Source: a virus
Length of the DNA stretch: 32,110 nt
Reading direction: 5' to 3' (one strand)
Virus record (IMG/VR): IMGVR_UViG_3300032331_002422
Span: 1-32,110 of that record
Within the stretch, counting starts at the first letter, position 1. Every line of letters starts with the position of its first letter. This document shows positions 1 to 6,698 of the stretch, in pieces. The notes below the pieces were generated by a model, which had not been told where the DNA came from, made no database searches, and saw only the letters and a program-made list of their open reading frames with translations. A program made the translations under genes and the position numbers.

Positions 1-123
1 CGAAGAGCGCGCGGCCATCCTCGACCGCGCGGAGCTCGAGGCCATCAACGAGACGGCCCTCCGTGAGGAGGAAATGGGCGGCCTCGACTCAGCGGAGGCG
101 GAGCTCGTGCGTAAGCAGCGCGC
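1..123. repeat. Left copy of the 123-bp direct terminal repeat
   Basis: These bases are identical to 31988-32110. The repeat lies inside a coding sequence and preserves its frame, so it most simply marks the closure point of a circular or circularly permuted genome, not an extra copy of anything. A true fixed terminal repeat is the alternative, but a virion end placed in the middle of a structural gene would be odd. Confidence 0.95.
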
Positions 124-2137
124 GGACCTTGAGCAGGCCCGACGCGATAACCTCGAATTCGCGACCGCTCAAAAAGAGCTCGTGGATCGCGAGATGGCTC
201 GTTTCAAGTCTACGGACACGGAGATTTCTGCACGCGCCCGCCGTGACCTCGCCGACGCGAGCGACGAGATGGAGAAGATCGCCCGCAGCTTCGGCGACTT
301 CCGCGAAGGTTACATGGCCAAGGCCGTGCGCGGCTACGAGGCAGCCTATCGCGCCGTGACGGGCGCGGAGAAAGATGCGACCATGCAGCGCCTCGCAAAG
401 GCGCTCCCGGAGGAAGAGGCCGCGAGCTATGCGCGCCTCGCACGCCGTGGCCTCGTGGAGCGCCTCGAGGAGACGGCCGCCGAGATTGAGCAGCAGACGG
501 GCAACCTGCCCGGCCTGCAACGCACGTTCGGCAAGCAGGTCGATAACATGCGCAAGGCGGCCGCGGAAATCGGCTCCCTTACGGACGACACGGCCGAGAA
601 CCTCGCGAAGATGCATCGCGCGGCGGACCTCGCAAAGCGGGAGTTCGATCGCATCCTCGCGCGTGGCCCATCGAGCGCGGCAACGACCGACGAGGCGGCG
701 GCGTTCAAGTTCTTTCGCCAGTCAAACGGCGCAAGCAGCTTGCGCAACGCGCTCGCGGACGCGCAGCTTTTCGGCGAGGAAATGGCCGCGACGCAAGCCG
801 CGGTTAACCAGGCGTGGACCAAGGCGATCCCTCGCCTGAAAGACATTCAAGGCCGCCTCCTTCGCGAGGGCATGAACCCGACCGAGGTGGACCCGTTCCA
901 GCTCGAGAAGGTGGTGGACCCGTCGAAGGTGCTCCCGTTCATCCGCGGAATCGGCAGCGCGGAGCAAGAGTTCAACGCGCAGACCCTCGCCGAGTGGGCG
1001 CAAACGCAACTCGACCTTCAGCAGACCGCGCTCCGCCTCTTCAGGCCATCGCCCCGCCAGGCGCAACGCATTCAAGAGAGCATCGGCGCGCTGCAAGTCA
1101 TGAAACGCGACATTGACCTGGCGCGCAAAGCGTCGGCGCGTGTCGAGGCGGCAAAGCTCATCGCCGAGGACGCGCAAAGCGCGCTTTCTCGCGCCGCGGC
1201 CGAGAACCTCGGCGGCGTTGGTCGCGTGCTGACGACCATGTTCGACCTTGAGCGCCGCGCGACCATCGAGCGCACGCTCTCGGCCCTCGTGGGCGACGCA
1301 GACCGCAAGGTATCCGAGGCGGCCAAGGCGTTCGTGCGCGGCGGTGAGAAGCCGGGCAAATTCATCGCCGAGGCCGCGAAGGCCACGGCACGCGGTGCGC
1401 AACAGGTCGACAAGCCCGCGCCGCAAATCGCGCCCAAGGAAGCCGTCGCGAAGGAGCTCGCGACCACGGCCCCGAAGGAGACGCGTGCGAAGCGTGCCGA
1501 AGAGGCCCTTCGCCAAATCGCGATCATCACGAGAATTGCCGGCACGCCGCAAGCCGTCGAGGCGTTCGCTTACCAGGGCACGACGCCGCTTCACTCGTCG
1601 ACGGATGCGCGCCTTTCGCAGAACGTGGCAACGGCCATGGGCCGCACCGTGGCTTACCTCGCCGCAAAGGCCCCGCCCGTCTTCCAGAGCAACACGCTGC
1701 AACCGCAGCTCGTGCAACGCCAGCTCTCCGACGCGGAGATCGCGCGCTGGAACGCCTACGTGACGACGGCCGCGAAGCCGCTTTCCGTGCTCGACGACCT
1801 GGCACGCGGCACCATCCGCCGTGAGCAGGTGGAGACGCTGCGGGCGCTCTATCCGGCGCTCTACTCGTCCATGAGCGCAAAGGTGCTCGAGGCCCTGCAC
1901 GACTCCCGCGCCGAGGTGAGCTACACTCAACGCGTCCTTCTCGGAACACTCTTCGGAGCGCCCACCGATCCCACCTTGCAGCCCGCATCCATTCGCGCGC
2001 TCCAAGCAGCTTTCTCGCCGGTGCAAACGCCCGCCCCTCGTGGCGCAAGCGGTACACCGGGCCGCGTGCGTGGTTCGTTTGCCGCCGACCTCCGCACGTC
2101 TTCCGAGTCTCTCGCGGCACGTAGGGCCCTTCCATGA
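2..2137 (+). CDS. Internal virion / ejection protein, C-terminal part (gene split by window edges)
   Basis: This is the continuation of the gene that starts at 31050. Joined across the terminal repeat, the product is 1024 residues and this piece is residues 314-1024. There is no start codon here: the frame is open from base 2. The segment is almost entirely helical and rich in Ala, Glu and Arg, with long coiled-coil-like stretches over its first two thirds. It ends in a less charged domain (from about base 1500) with a Tyr/Leu-rich patch near 1840-1960. Family knowledge: short-tailed phages carry a few very large proteins of this kind inside the capsid and eject them with the DNA to build a channel across the cell envelope. 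No lysozyme-like active site is visible. The virion role is inferred from position after the tail gene and from composition. It overlaps the next gene by four bases. Confidence 0.7.
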   Translation, partial: EERAAILDRAELEAINETALREEEMGGLDSAEAELVRKQRADLEQARRDNLEFATAQKELVDREMARFKSTDTEISARARRDLADASDEMEKIARSFGDFREGYMAKAVRGYEAAYRAVTGAEKDATMQRLAKALPEEEAASYARLARRGLVERLEETAAEIEQQTGNLPGLQRTFGKQVDNMRKAAAEIGSLTDDTAENLAKMHRAADLAKREFDRILARGPSSAATTDEAAAFKFFRQSNGASSLRNALADAQLFGEEMAATQAAVNQAWTKAIPRLKDIQGRLLREGMNPTEVDPFQLEKVVDPSKVLPFIRGIGSAEQEFNAQTLAEWAQTQLDLQQTALRLFRPSPRQAQRIQESIGALQVMKRDIDLARKASARVEAAKLIAEDAQSALSRAAAENLGGVGRVLTTMFDLERRATIERTLSALVGDADRKVSEAAKAFVRGGEKPGKFIAEAAKATARGAQQVDKPAPQIAPKEAVAKELATTAPKETRAKRAEEALRQIAIITRIAGTPQAVEAFAYQGTTPLHSSTDARLSQNVATAMGRTVAYLAAKAPPVFQSNTLQPQLVQRQLSDAEIARWNAYVTTAAKPLSVLDDLARGTIRREQVETLRALYPALYSSMSAKVLEALHDSRAEVSYTQRVLLGTLFGAPTDPTLQPASIRALQAAFSPVQTPAPRGASGTPGRVRGSFAADLRTSSESLAARRALP

Positions 2138-2520
2138 CGCAACGAATTGGCACCGGCGCAAACGCCGAAATCACGCAGTATGCCGTGACGCTCTCGACCA
2201 CGCCCCGGCAGGTCGAATGCTCGCAGCCCGTGGGCACCGCGGTAAGCCCGACGCTCACGGCGCAAAGCCCGAGCGCAACGGCCTCGCGCGTGCTGAACAC
2301 CGGGCCCGTAAACCCCGGACGCTTCTACACGCAAGGCGCGGTGCTCGTGAACACCGACACCGCGATTACGGTCTACGTGGGCGCGAGCTCCTCGCACACG
2401 GCCACCGTGGCGCTCCCGCTCGCTCCTGGCGCGGCGCTGCGTCTCGACGTGAACCGCCTCGATAACGTGTGGCTCTTCTCTGCGTCGGGAACGCCCGTCG
2501 TGAAGATCTTGGGGGTGTGA
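2134..2520 (+). CDS. Small beta-rich phage structural protein
   Basis: This 128-residue protein is rich in Thr, Ser, Val and Ala with almost no charged residues in its second half. A segment reading TAITVYVG, then PLAPGAALRLDV, then DNVWLFSASG, resembles small beta-sandwich virion proteins that phages often carry beside their tail fibre genes. The ATG overlaps the stop of the ejection protein (ATGA). Location between the internal proteins and the fibre supports a virion role, for example a fibre base or head-surface protein. That role is inference; I do not recognise a named family. Confidence 0.55.
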   Translation: MTQRIGTGANAEITQYAVTLSTTPRQVECSQPVGTAVSPTLTAQSPSATASRVLNTGPVNPGRFYTQGAVLVNTDTAITVYVGASSSHTATVALPLAPGAALRLDVNRLDNVWLFSASGTPVVKILGV

Positions 2521-2521
2521 G

Positions 2522-3367
2522 ATGGGCGCACCTCAGTACGAGCAGGCAGGCGCAGACGTAGCGGGCTCCGGCACCACCGGCACGATCCCGGTGTGGAGTT
2601 CGGGGACGACGCTTGATGACTCTCCGCTGACCGTAAGCGGCTCCAACGTGACCGGCGCGGGCGCCATCCGCGCCACCGGCACGTCGGCAACCGCACCGGC
2701 GTTCACGGGCAGCGACACCGACACCGGCATGTACTTCCCGGCGGCGAACCAAATGCGGTTCGCGACGGCTGGATCGTTTGTAGCCGCGTTTGATTCGACA
2801 GGCAATTTCGGCATTGGTGAAACGTCGCCGAGCACCTACGGCAAGCTCGCGATCACGGTAGGAACCACGACCCTCGCTCTGAACGCTGACGCAACGCGCG
2901 CGGATCTTCAGAGCTACAACAAGCCGCTCGCGATCAACCGACTCGGCAACAACACGCTGATGAACGAGGGCGGCGGTTTCGTCGGCATCGGCACGGCGGG
3001 TCCAGCAGCGAAACTCCACGTCAAGGACGCGACGAACCGAAACATCATTATGACCAGTGGCACCACTGGCATGAAGATCACATCGATCACCGACGCAAGT
3101 GCGGAGGCAGACATCGGCGTGCAGGGCAACACGGTTCAGTTCTTGACTGGAGGCACGGAACGCGCCCGCATCGACAGCTCCGGAAACGTCTACGCCACGC
3201 CTGGCACAACCGGCATGACGAACGGCTTTTTCTACATCCCAGGCGCAGCAGGCGCGCCGAGCGGAACGCCCACCGCCGTTTCCGGTCGCGTGCCCATGTA
3301 CTACGACACGACCAACAATAACTTTTACGTCTACAACGGCGGATGGAAGAAGGTTCTCCTCGCATGA
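2522..3367 (+). CDS. Tail fibre-like protein
   Basis: This 281-residue protein has the repeat style of phage tail fibres. Residues about 90-110 read FDSTGNFGIGETSPSTYGKL and residues about 150-167 read GGFVGIGTAGPAAKLHV, two copies of the common G-N-V-G-I-G-T-xxP-xxKL motif of trimeric fibre shafts. The tail ends with a YYDTTNNNFYVYNGGWKKV segment typical of fibre tips. The N-terminal 80 residues are Gly/Thr/Ser-rich. I see no chaperone domain at the C-terminus. It starts one base after the upstream stop, behind a G-rich ribosome site. Its likely job is receptor binding, and its short length suggests either a stubby fibre or a simple host contact. Confidence 0.8.
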   Translation: MGAPQYEQAGADVAGSGTTGTIPVWSSGTTLDDSPLTVSGSNVTGAGAIRATGTSATAPAFTGSDTDTGMYFPAANQMRFATAGSFVAAFDSTGNFGIGETSPSTYGKLAITVGTTTLALNADATRADLQSYNKPLAINRLGNNTLMNEGGGFVGIGTAGPAAKLHVKDATNRNIIMTSGTTGMKITSITDASAEADIGVQGNTVQFLTGGTERARIDSSGNVYATPGTTGMTNGFFYIPGAAGAPSGTPTAVSGRVPMYYDTTNNNFYVYNGGWKKVLLA

Positions 3368-3795
3368 TCACGATCACCTGGGCGGTCACCGGAATGACCG
3401 CATATCCGCAGAAGGAAGGCGAAACGGACGTAGTGTTTCAGGTGTCGTGGTGCTGCACTGCGACCGATGGCACGTTCACGACCGCCATCCCCGGCTCGAT
3501 TGGCGTAGCGTGGCAAGCTGGGACGCCGTTCACACCATACAACCAATTAACTGAGGAGCAGGTGCTCGGGTGGGTCTTCACGGGCCTAGGCTCGGAAAAG
3601 GCAACCGTCGAAGGCTACGCCGTCGAAGGCGTCGAGGCGCAGGCGCACCCGCCCGTCGTCTCGCCTCCGCTTCCGTGGGCTCCGCCGCCCACGATCGTCG
3701 AGATCGTGCCCGACGCGCCCGCCATCATCGCGCCGCCGCTCCCCGATATGAGCGTGCCGCCGATGGCAGACGAGCCCGCGCCCGTGGTAGGGTGA
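3364..3795 (+). CDS. Conserved phage protein of the PPLPW family (probably DUF7936)
   Basis: Start chosen at the ATG overlapping the fibre stop by four bases; an in-frame ATG 21 bases upstream lies inside the fibre gene and is less likely. Residues 1-105 match a phage family I recognise by pattern: an N-terminal TITWAVTGMTAYPQ strand, a VVFQVSW strand, FTPYNQLTEEQVLGWV, and the closing PPLPW. It is usually found beside tail fibre genes. The remaining 40 residues are a Pro/Ala-rich tail ending in acidic residues, perhaps a flexible linker. Function is unknown. A virion or fibre-accessory role is only suggested by neighbourhood. Confidence 0.7.
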   Translation: MITITWAVTGMTAYPQKEGETDVVFQVSWCCTATDGTFTTAIPGSIGVAWQAGTPFTPYNQLTEEQVLGWVFTGLGSEKATVEGYAVEGVEAQAHPPVVSPPLPWAPPPTIVEIVPDAPAIIAPPLPDMSVPPMADEPAPVVG

Positions 3796-3800
3796 CCGCC

Positions 3801-3986
3801 ATGGACCCCAAGACCGCGTTCCAAAACCTGGCCAACCTCGCGGCGTTCGCCACGCAGCGCGGCGGTCTCGAAATGCACCAGGTTGTGGCTCTGCACGAGA
3901 GCCTGACCGTTCTCGCCGGCGTGCTCGGCATCGAGCCCGCAGCGCAGGCCCCCGCCGTGGTGCCAGCGCCCGAGGCCGCGCCGTGA
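3801..3986 (+). CDS. Small phage protein of unknown function
   Basis: This 61-residue protein starts at an ATG five bases after the previous stop, with a TAGGGTG-like ribosome site ahead of it. Residues 1-40 form a predicted helix pair (FQNLANLAAF, then HQVVALHESLTVLAGVL). The remainder is an Ala/Pro-rich tail. Short proteins with the pattern LHESLTVLAGVL are common between fibre and lysis genes of short-tailed phages. I cannot assign a function. The frame is open well upstream, but that stretch shadows the preceding gene. Confidence 0.6.
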   Translation: MDPKTAFQNLANLAAFATQRGGLEMHQVVALHESLTVLAGVLGIEPAAQAPAVVPAPEAAP

Positions 3987-4216
3987 TTATCGCGATCGCG
4001 TCTCTTGCCATCACCGTCCTCGTCCATTTGGCGGGGGCGGTGTGGTGGGCTTCTCGCATGAGCGAGCAGCTTGCGGGCGTGGTCAAAGTGGTCGAAGAAA
4101 CGCGCAAGGATATTGCGGTGCTTCGTGGCGAAGTGCAGCGCCACGACACCGCGATCGCCGTCATGCGCGCGCTCGACGCCGCAGACAAGCGCAGCAACGG
4201 AGCGGGACACCCGTGA
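3983..4216 (+). CDS. Single-pass membrane protein with coiled coil; inner-membrane spanin candidate
   Basis: This 77-residue protein starts at GTG, overlapping the previous stop as GTGA. Residues 1-23 form one strongly hydrophobic N-terminal segment ending in WWA. Residues 28-65 form a charged helix with heptad spacing (VVKVVEETRKDIAVLRGEVQ), which would lie in the periplasm if the N-terminus stays inside. That layout, together with a putative lipoprotein gene two genes downstream and an endolysin further on, fits an inner-membrane spanin or another lysis accessory protein. Phages also carry many unexplained proteins with the same layout, so this is a candidate only. Confidence 0.55.
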   Translation: MIIAIASLAITVLVHLAGAVWWASRMSEQLAGVVKVVEETRKDIAVLRGEVQRHDTAIAVMRALDAADKRSNGAGHP

Positions 4217-4434
4217 CGCTCGAGGCGCTGGCAACTCACGCGGTGGTGTGGTGGCCGATTGTATCGGGCGTCCTCAACGTCGTGCTGCGCACGCGGACCC
4301 CGGAAGAGTGGGTGCGACGGTGCGAAGAGCGCCCGCGCCTCGCGGCGTTCACGCGCCTCGTGCGCTCGATTGGTCTCGACCCGGTTAAGATGGTTCGAGC
4401 TCTCGGAGAGCTCGCAAGTGGGGGTGAAAAGTGA
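4213..4434 (+). CDS. Small membrane-associated phage protein; holin candidate
   Basis: This 73-residue protein starts at GTG (GTGA overlap). Residues about 8-27 are hydrophobic with paired Trp (HAVVWWPIVSGVLNVVL). A conserved-looking stretch TRTPEEWV...ERPRLAAFTRLVRSIGLDPVK follows. I recognise that second motif as a recurrent pattern in small phage proteins with one hydrophobic segment near lysis genes. A holin is the obvious candidate because the endolysin in this operon lacks a signal peptide, but no holin family is assigned with certainty. It sits between a coiled-coil membrane protein and a putative lipoprotein. Confidence 0.5.
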   Translation: MTLEALATHAVVWWPIVSGVLNVVLRTRTPEEWVRRCEERPRLAAFTRLVRSIGLDPVKMVRALGELASGGEK

Positions 4435-4673
4435 ATGGACGCAATTTTGGATTGGTCGCCGTGGCTTGCGTGGGCTTGCTATGCGGCGGGTGTGCTCACG
4501 AGTGCAAGGTGGCCTACCACGCAGCGACGGCGCTTGACGCAGCCTGCGCTTCCGCTGGCTTGGCAACGAGTGATCCTGAGCTCCTCCTCGTGTGCGCGTC
4601 GCAAGCCCTGAGCACGAAGCGCGCGCTTAAATCCGGCAAGTGCGCCGCCGAAACGAGCGGGCTTTACCCATGA
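4431..4673 (+). CDS. Putative lipoprotein; outer-membrane spanin candidate
   Basis: This 80-residue protein starts at GTG (GTGA overlap). It has a short basic N-terminus, a hydrophobic core (residues 7-19) and LLCGGC at 16-21, where Cys21 could be the lipidated residue. The lipobox is imperfect, because the -3 position is Cys and not Leu. Six cysteines in 80 residues (13, 18, 21, 25, 39, 55) plus Cys71 are unusual for a phage protein. If exported it would sit in the outer membrane, matching an o-spanin partner for the coiled-coil membrane protein encoded at 3983. A secreted disulfide-rich protein is the alternative. Confidence 0.55.
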   Translation: MNGRNFGLVAVACVGLLCGGCAHECKVAYHAATALDAACASAGLATSDPELLLVCASQALSTKRALKSGKCAAETSGLYP

Positions 4674-4948
4674 CCGACACGCTCAAACTTGTCGAAGCCG
4701 CGGTGCGGTTGGCGCTCGTGCTTTGGCAGTGGATTACCGACGAGGCCCACGAGCAGCCCGTGAGCGCCTCCCTCGTGGCCCTCGTGACGATGCTCGACAC
4801 GCGCCCCGACGTGCGAGCCGAGCTCGTGGCGCGCGCCCGCGTCAACGTGGCCTTGCGCGAGCAGCTCATCGACCTATGCGACGCTTACGCGGAGGAATGG
4901 CCCATCCTCGTCACGACGAAACAGGAGATCGAACATGCCGCTGGGTAA
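4670..4948 (+). CDS. Hypothetical helical phage protein
   Basis: This 92-residue protein starts at the ATG that overlaps the lipoprotein stop (ATGA); an upstream in-frame ATG is inside the lipoprotein gene. It is mostly alpha-helical by composition, with a moderately hydrophobic segment at residues 7-22 (AAVRLALVLWQWI) and an acidic C-terminal half. There is no motif I recognise. It lies within the late operon between the lysis candidates and two small conserved proteins, and its last 14 bases overlap the next gene. Confidence 0.55.
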   Translation: MTDTLKLVEAAVRLALVLWQWITDEAHEQPVSASLVALVTMLDTRPDVRAELVARARVNVALREQLIDLCDAYAEEWPILVTTKQEIEHAAG

Positions 4949-5081
4949 AGACATCGGGAAGAACATCAAAGAGCTCCAGGCCGACAACAAGAAGAAGGGC
5001 AAGGCGAAGGGCGCAGGAGGCAAGAAGCGCCCCATCAAGCAGATCATCGCGATCGCCCTCGAGGCCGCACGCGGCAAATGA
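4935..5081 (+). CDS. 48-residue basic phage protein (DUF6496-like)
   Basis: This tiny gene has a clear ribosome site (AGGAG at 4922-4926) before its ATG. The product is very basic, with a run of lysines at 19-25 and a C-terminal helix KRPIKQIIAIALEAARGK. The KQ-IAIAL-xAR ending is a pattern I know from short phage proteins annotated as DUF6496 or unnamed; their role is unknown. It overlaps the upstream gene by 14 bases and the downstream one by four (ATGA), so it is embedded in a tightly packed translational unit. Confidence 0.65.
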   Translation: MPLGKDIGKNIKELQADNKKKGKAKGAGGKKRPIKQIIAIALEAARGK

Positions 5082-5431
5082 GCAAGTACGAGAACCCGAA
5101 GGGCGGGCTCACGGCCGCTGGCCGCGCGAAGTTTCGTCGCGAGGAGGGCGCGAACCTCAAGCCAGGCGTCAAAGGCCCCGCCGATACGCCGGAAAAGATG
5201 CGCCGCAAAGGGAGCTTCCTCGCGCGCTTCTACGGGCGCGACGACGTGCCGCCGCTGACGAAGCCCAACGGCGAGCCCACGCGCTATGCGTTGGCCGCTC
5301 GTGCGTGGGGCGAGAACGCGCCGACGACGCTCTCCGCGGTGCGTGCGCTCGCGGCAAAAGGCCGCCGTCTTCTCGACCGTTACGCCGTGATTCGCGTTGC
5401 ACGCGACCACGCTCGCGGGCCGAAGAAGTGA
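5078..5431 (+). CDS. Conserved phage protein, DUF6321 family
   Basis: This 117-residue basic protein carries the signature NPKGGLTAAGRAKF at 6-19, then LKPGVKGPADTPEKMRRKGS at 27-46 and FLARFYGR directly after. It ends with RYALAARAWGE and an AAKGRRLLDRY segment. I recognise this as the DUF6321 pattern, widespread in phages and of unknown function. Its abundance of Lys/Arg and conserved Gly/Pro turns suggests nucleic-acid contact, but that is speculation. It overlaps the preceding and following genes by four bases each. Confidence 0.75.
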   Translation: MSKYENPKGGLTAAGRAKFRREEGANLKPGVKGPADTPEKMRRKGSFLARFYGRDDVPPLTKPNGEPTRYALAARAWGENAPTTLSAVRALAAKGRRLLDRYAVIRVARDHARGPKK

Positions 5432-6267
5432 CCGCGCGCGAGCTCCCTGCTAGGGCGACGCCGGTGGACCCCGCCGCGCTCTACCTCACCCTCCGCCTGG
5501 AGCTCTCGCACCAGCTCGGCGCAATGCCACCGCGTGAAGCGACGACCATCCTTCTCGGGCAGATGGCCTTGGAGACGGGCCGGTTTAAGTCGGCCATGAA
5601 CTACAACCTGGGCGGCATCAAATGCGCGAAGAATTGGCCCGGCTGCTGGCAACACTTCACGACCACGGAGCGCCTCCCGATCGCGACGGCGCAGAAGTAT
5701 TTGGCCGAGGTGCCACCGGATGCGACCGTCGAGATCGTCACGCGTGACGGCGACGTGTGGACGCTGCGCTTCCGCGGAAAGCACCCGGTCAACCGCTTCG
5801 TGGCCTTCGAGACCCTCGAGGCCGCCGTGGAACATCACGTAGCGTTTCTCCTCGGGCGCTACCGCTCCGCCGTGGAGCTCGCCATGACGACCCGCAGCGC
5901 AGAGGCATACGTGCGCCGGTGCTACGAGCTCCGCTATTTCACCGCCGACCCGGACGGCTACGCGAAGAGCGTGGCGAGCCTGGCGCGCGAGTATGCCCGC
6001 ACGTTGCCACCCGACCCCGTTCCCGCTCCTACGCGCCCCGTAGAGCCCCTCGTGAGCCTCGCAGCCACCGTGCCCGCACCGGAGCCGCAAACGCCCCGTG
6101 TCGAGGCCCCTGCGCAGCCCGGCGAGCCCGCGCCGTCACCGGCCCCGCCGCTGGCACCCGTGGCGCTCCCGCGCATCGGCGAACCGCTCGTGACGCCGCC
6201 GCGCCCGTGGTGGCTCCGCGTGCTCGTGTGGCTCGCGCGTCTCGTGGTTCGTCGCCCGCTCCCGTGA
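5428..6267 (+). CDS. Endolysin: glucosaminidase (GH73-like) with C-terminal amphipathic helix
   Basis: This 279-residue protein starts at GTG (GTGA overlap). Residues 15-195 match the FlgJ/GH73 beta-N-acetylglucosaminidase fold. Motif QMALETGRF carries the predicted catalytic Glu49, followed by NYNLGGIK (58-65), an HFTTTE strand, RFVAFETLEAAVEHHVAFLL, RY, and the closing YFTADPDGYAKSV. It should cut the glycan strands of peptidoglycan at the end of infection. There is no signal peptide, so release needs a holin. Residues about 198-250 are a Pro/Ala linker, and the last 19 residues (PWWLRVLVWLARLVVRRPLP region) form a Trp/Arg amphipathic helix or short membrane anchor, an unusual addition. It is the last gene of the late operon. 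Confidence 0.85.
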   Translation: MTARELPARATPVDPAALYLTLRLELSHQLGAMPPREATTILLGQMALETGRFKSAMNYNLGGIKCAKNWPGCWQHFTTTERLPIATAQKYLAEVPPDATVEIVTRDGDVWTLRFRGKHPVNRFVAFETLEAAVEHHVAFLLGRYRSAVELAMTTRSAEAYVRRCYELRYFTADPDGYAKSVASLAREYARTLPPDPVPAPTRPVEPLVSLAATVPAPEPQTPRVEAPAQPGEPAPSPAPPLAPVALPRIGEPLVTPPRPWWLRVLVWLARLVVRRPLP

Positions 6268-6306
6268 GCGAATCACCTGAGCAAACAAAAAAACGTCTCC
6301 TAAAGT

Positions 6307-6324
6307 GTTAACGTACGTTGACAC
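6307..6324. promoter_or_regulatory. Operator copy O1
   Basis: The 18-base word GTTAACGTACGTTGACAC occurs here and again at 9312-9329. Its first 16 bases are palindromic except for one symmetric pair, with a perfect AACGTACGTT core. It covers the -35 element of the adjacent promoter, the usual place for a phage repressor to block RNA polymerase. The likely ligand is the HTH protein encoded at 9331, which sits directly behind the second copy. Confidence 0.8.
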
Positions 6325-6346
6325 GATGCACGGGCGTGCGTATGGT
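6318..6346 (+). promoter_or_regulatory. Sigma-70 early promoter
   Basis: TTGACA at 6318-6323 is a perfect -35. TATGGT at 6341-6346 is a good -10, and the spacer is exactly 17 bases. Transcription would begin near 6353 and read the recombination operon starting at 6394. The -35 is embedded in operator O1, so this promoter is probably repressed or modulated by the phage regulator. This is the clearest promoter in the genome. Confidence 0.8.
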
Positions 6347-6393
6347 TTCCGAAGACAGGGAAACGCGATTCCCAAAACGCGCAGGAGACCATC

Positions 6394-6540
6394 ATGTACA
6401 AGCTCGACGAACAGGACGCACAACACGCGGAAGAGCTCCGCGCGCTCGGCTGGGAAGTGGAAGTACACTTCGCCGAGACCGATGACGAGCTCCCGGACTT
6501 CGACGACGCGGAGACCTTCGGCCGTGAGGTGTGGTCGTGA
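6394..6540 (+). CDS. Acidic 48-residue early protein
   Basis: This is the first gene behind the early promoter, with a strong ribosome site (CAGGAGA at 6382-6388). The product is small and very acidic, with the C-terminal half reading ETDDELPDFDDAETFGREVW. The N-terminus MYKLDEQDAQHAEELRALGWEV is a single helix. First genes of phage early operons are often small host-takeover or inhibitor proteins, and an acidic surface could mimic DNA, but nothing here proves either role. It overlaps the next gene as GTGA. Confidence 0.65.
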   Translation: MYKLDEQDAQHAEELRALGWEVEVHFAETDDELPDFDDAETFGREVWS

Positions 6541-6629
6541 CCCGCGGCGAAGTGTTCGTGCAGCTCCTCGGCATCCTCGTCGCCTTCGCGTGTATGGCCG
6601 CGATGGTGCTCGTGTGGGCCGCCCTCTGA
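6537..6629 (+). CDS. 30-residue membrane mini-protein
   Basis: This tiny frame starts at GTG overlapping the previous stop (GTGA), the overlap used for most genes in this genome. The product starts MTRGEVFVQLLGILVAF and continues as one uninterrupted hydrophobic helix to the end, so a single-pass inner-membrane peptide is likely. Its position as second gene of the early operon suggests superinfection exclusion or membrane modulation, but no family is recognised. It could also be a chance frame; the GTGA coupling is the main support. Confidence 0.5.
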   Translation: MTRGEVFVQLLGILVAFACMAAMVLVWAAL

Positions 6630-6640
6630 CGTTGCCACTG

Positions 6641-6659
6641 CGCTCGAGGCCCTCGGGCG
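6641..6659 (+). other. Short hairpin in the leader of the ERF gene
   Basis: CGCTCGA and TCGGGCG can pair around a five-base loop, within the 69-base gap between the membrane mini-protein and the recombinase gene. No T-tract follows, so it is not a clear terminator. It could be an mRNA processing or stability element, or chance in GC-rich DNA. Confidence 0.3.
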
Positions 6660-6698
6660 TAGCAGGCAGCGCCACAAGGCGTTCGCAGGAGAAGGACA

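Noticed and set aside
722-2161. Long open frame on the minus strand opposite the ejection protein
   Set aside because: GC-rich coding DNA leaves long open antisense frames. The translation is Arg/Leu/His-rich with no domain, and the plus-strand gene explains the region.
3570-3800. Upstream extension of the small gene at 3801
   Set aside because: It lies inside the PPLPW-family gene and is Arg-rich shadow. The ATG at 3801 is well placed.
4723-5427. Long in-frame extension upstream of the endolysin
   Set aside because: The extension is Arg/Pro-rich shadow text of two other small genes. The GTG at 5428 with GTGA coupling gives a protein that begins just before the glucosaminidase domain.
6257-6270. 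CGCTC-CCGT-GAGCG hairpin at the end of the endolysin gene as late terminator
   Set aside because: The stem is only five bases, contains the stop codon and has no T-tract. I cannot point to a convincing terminator for the late operon here.
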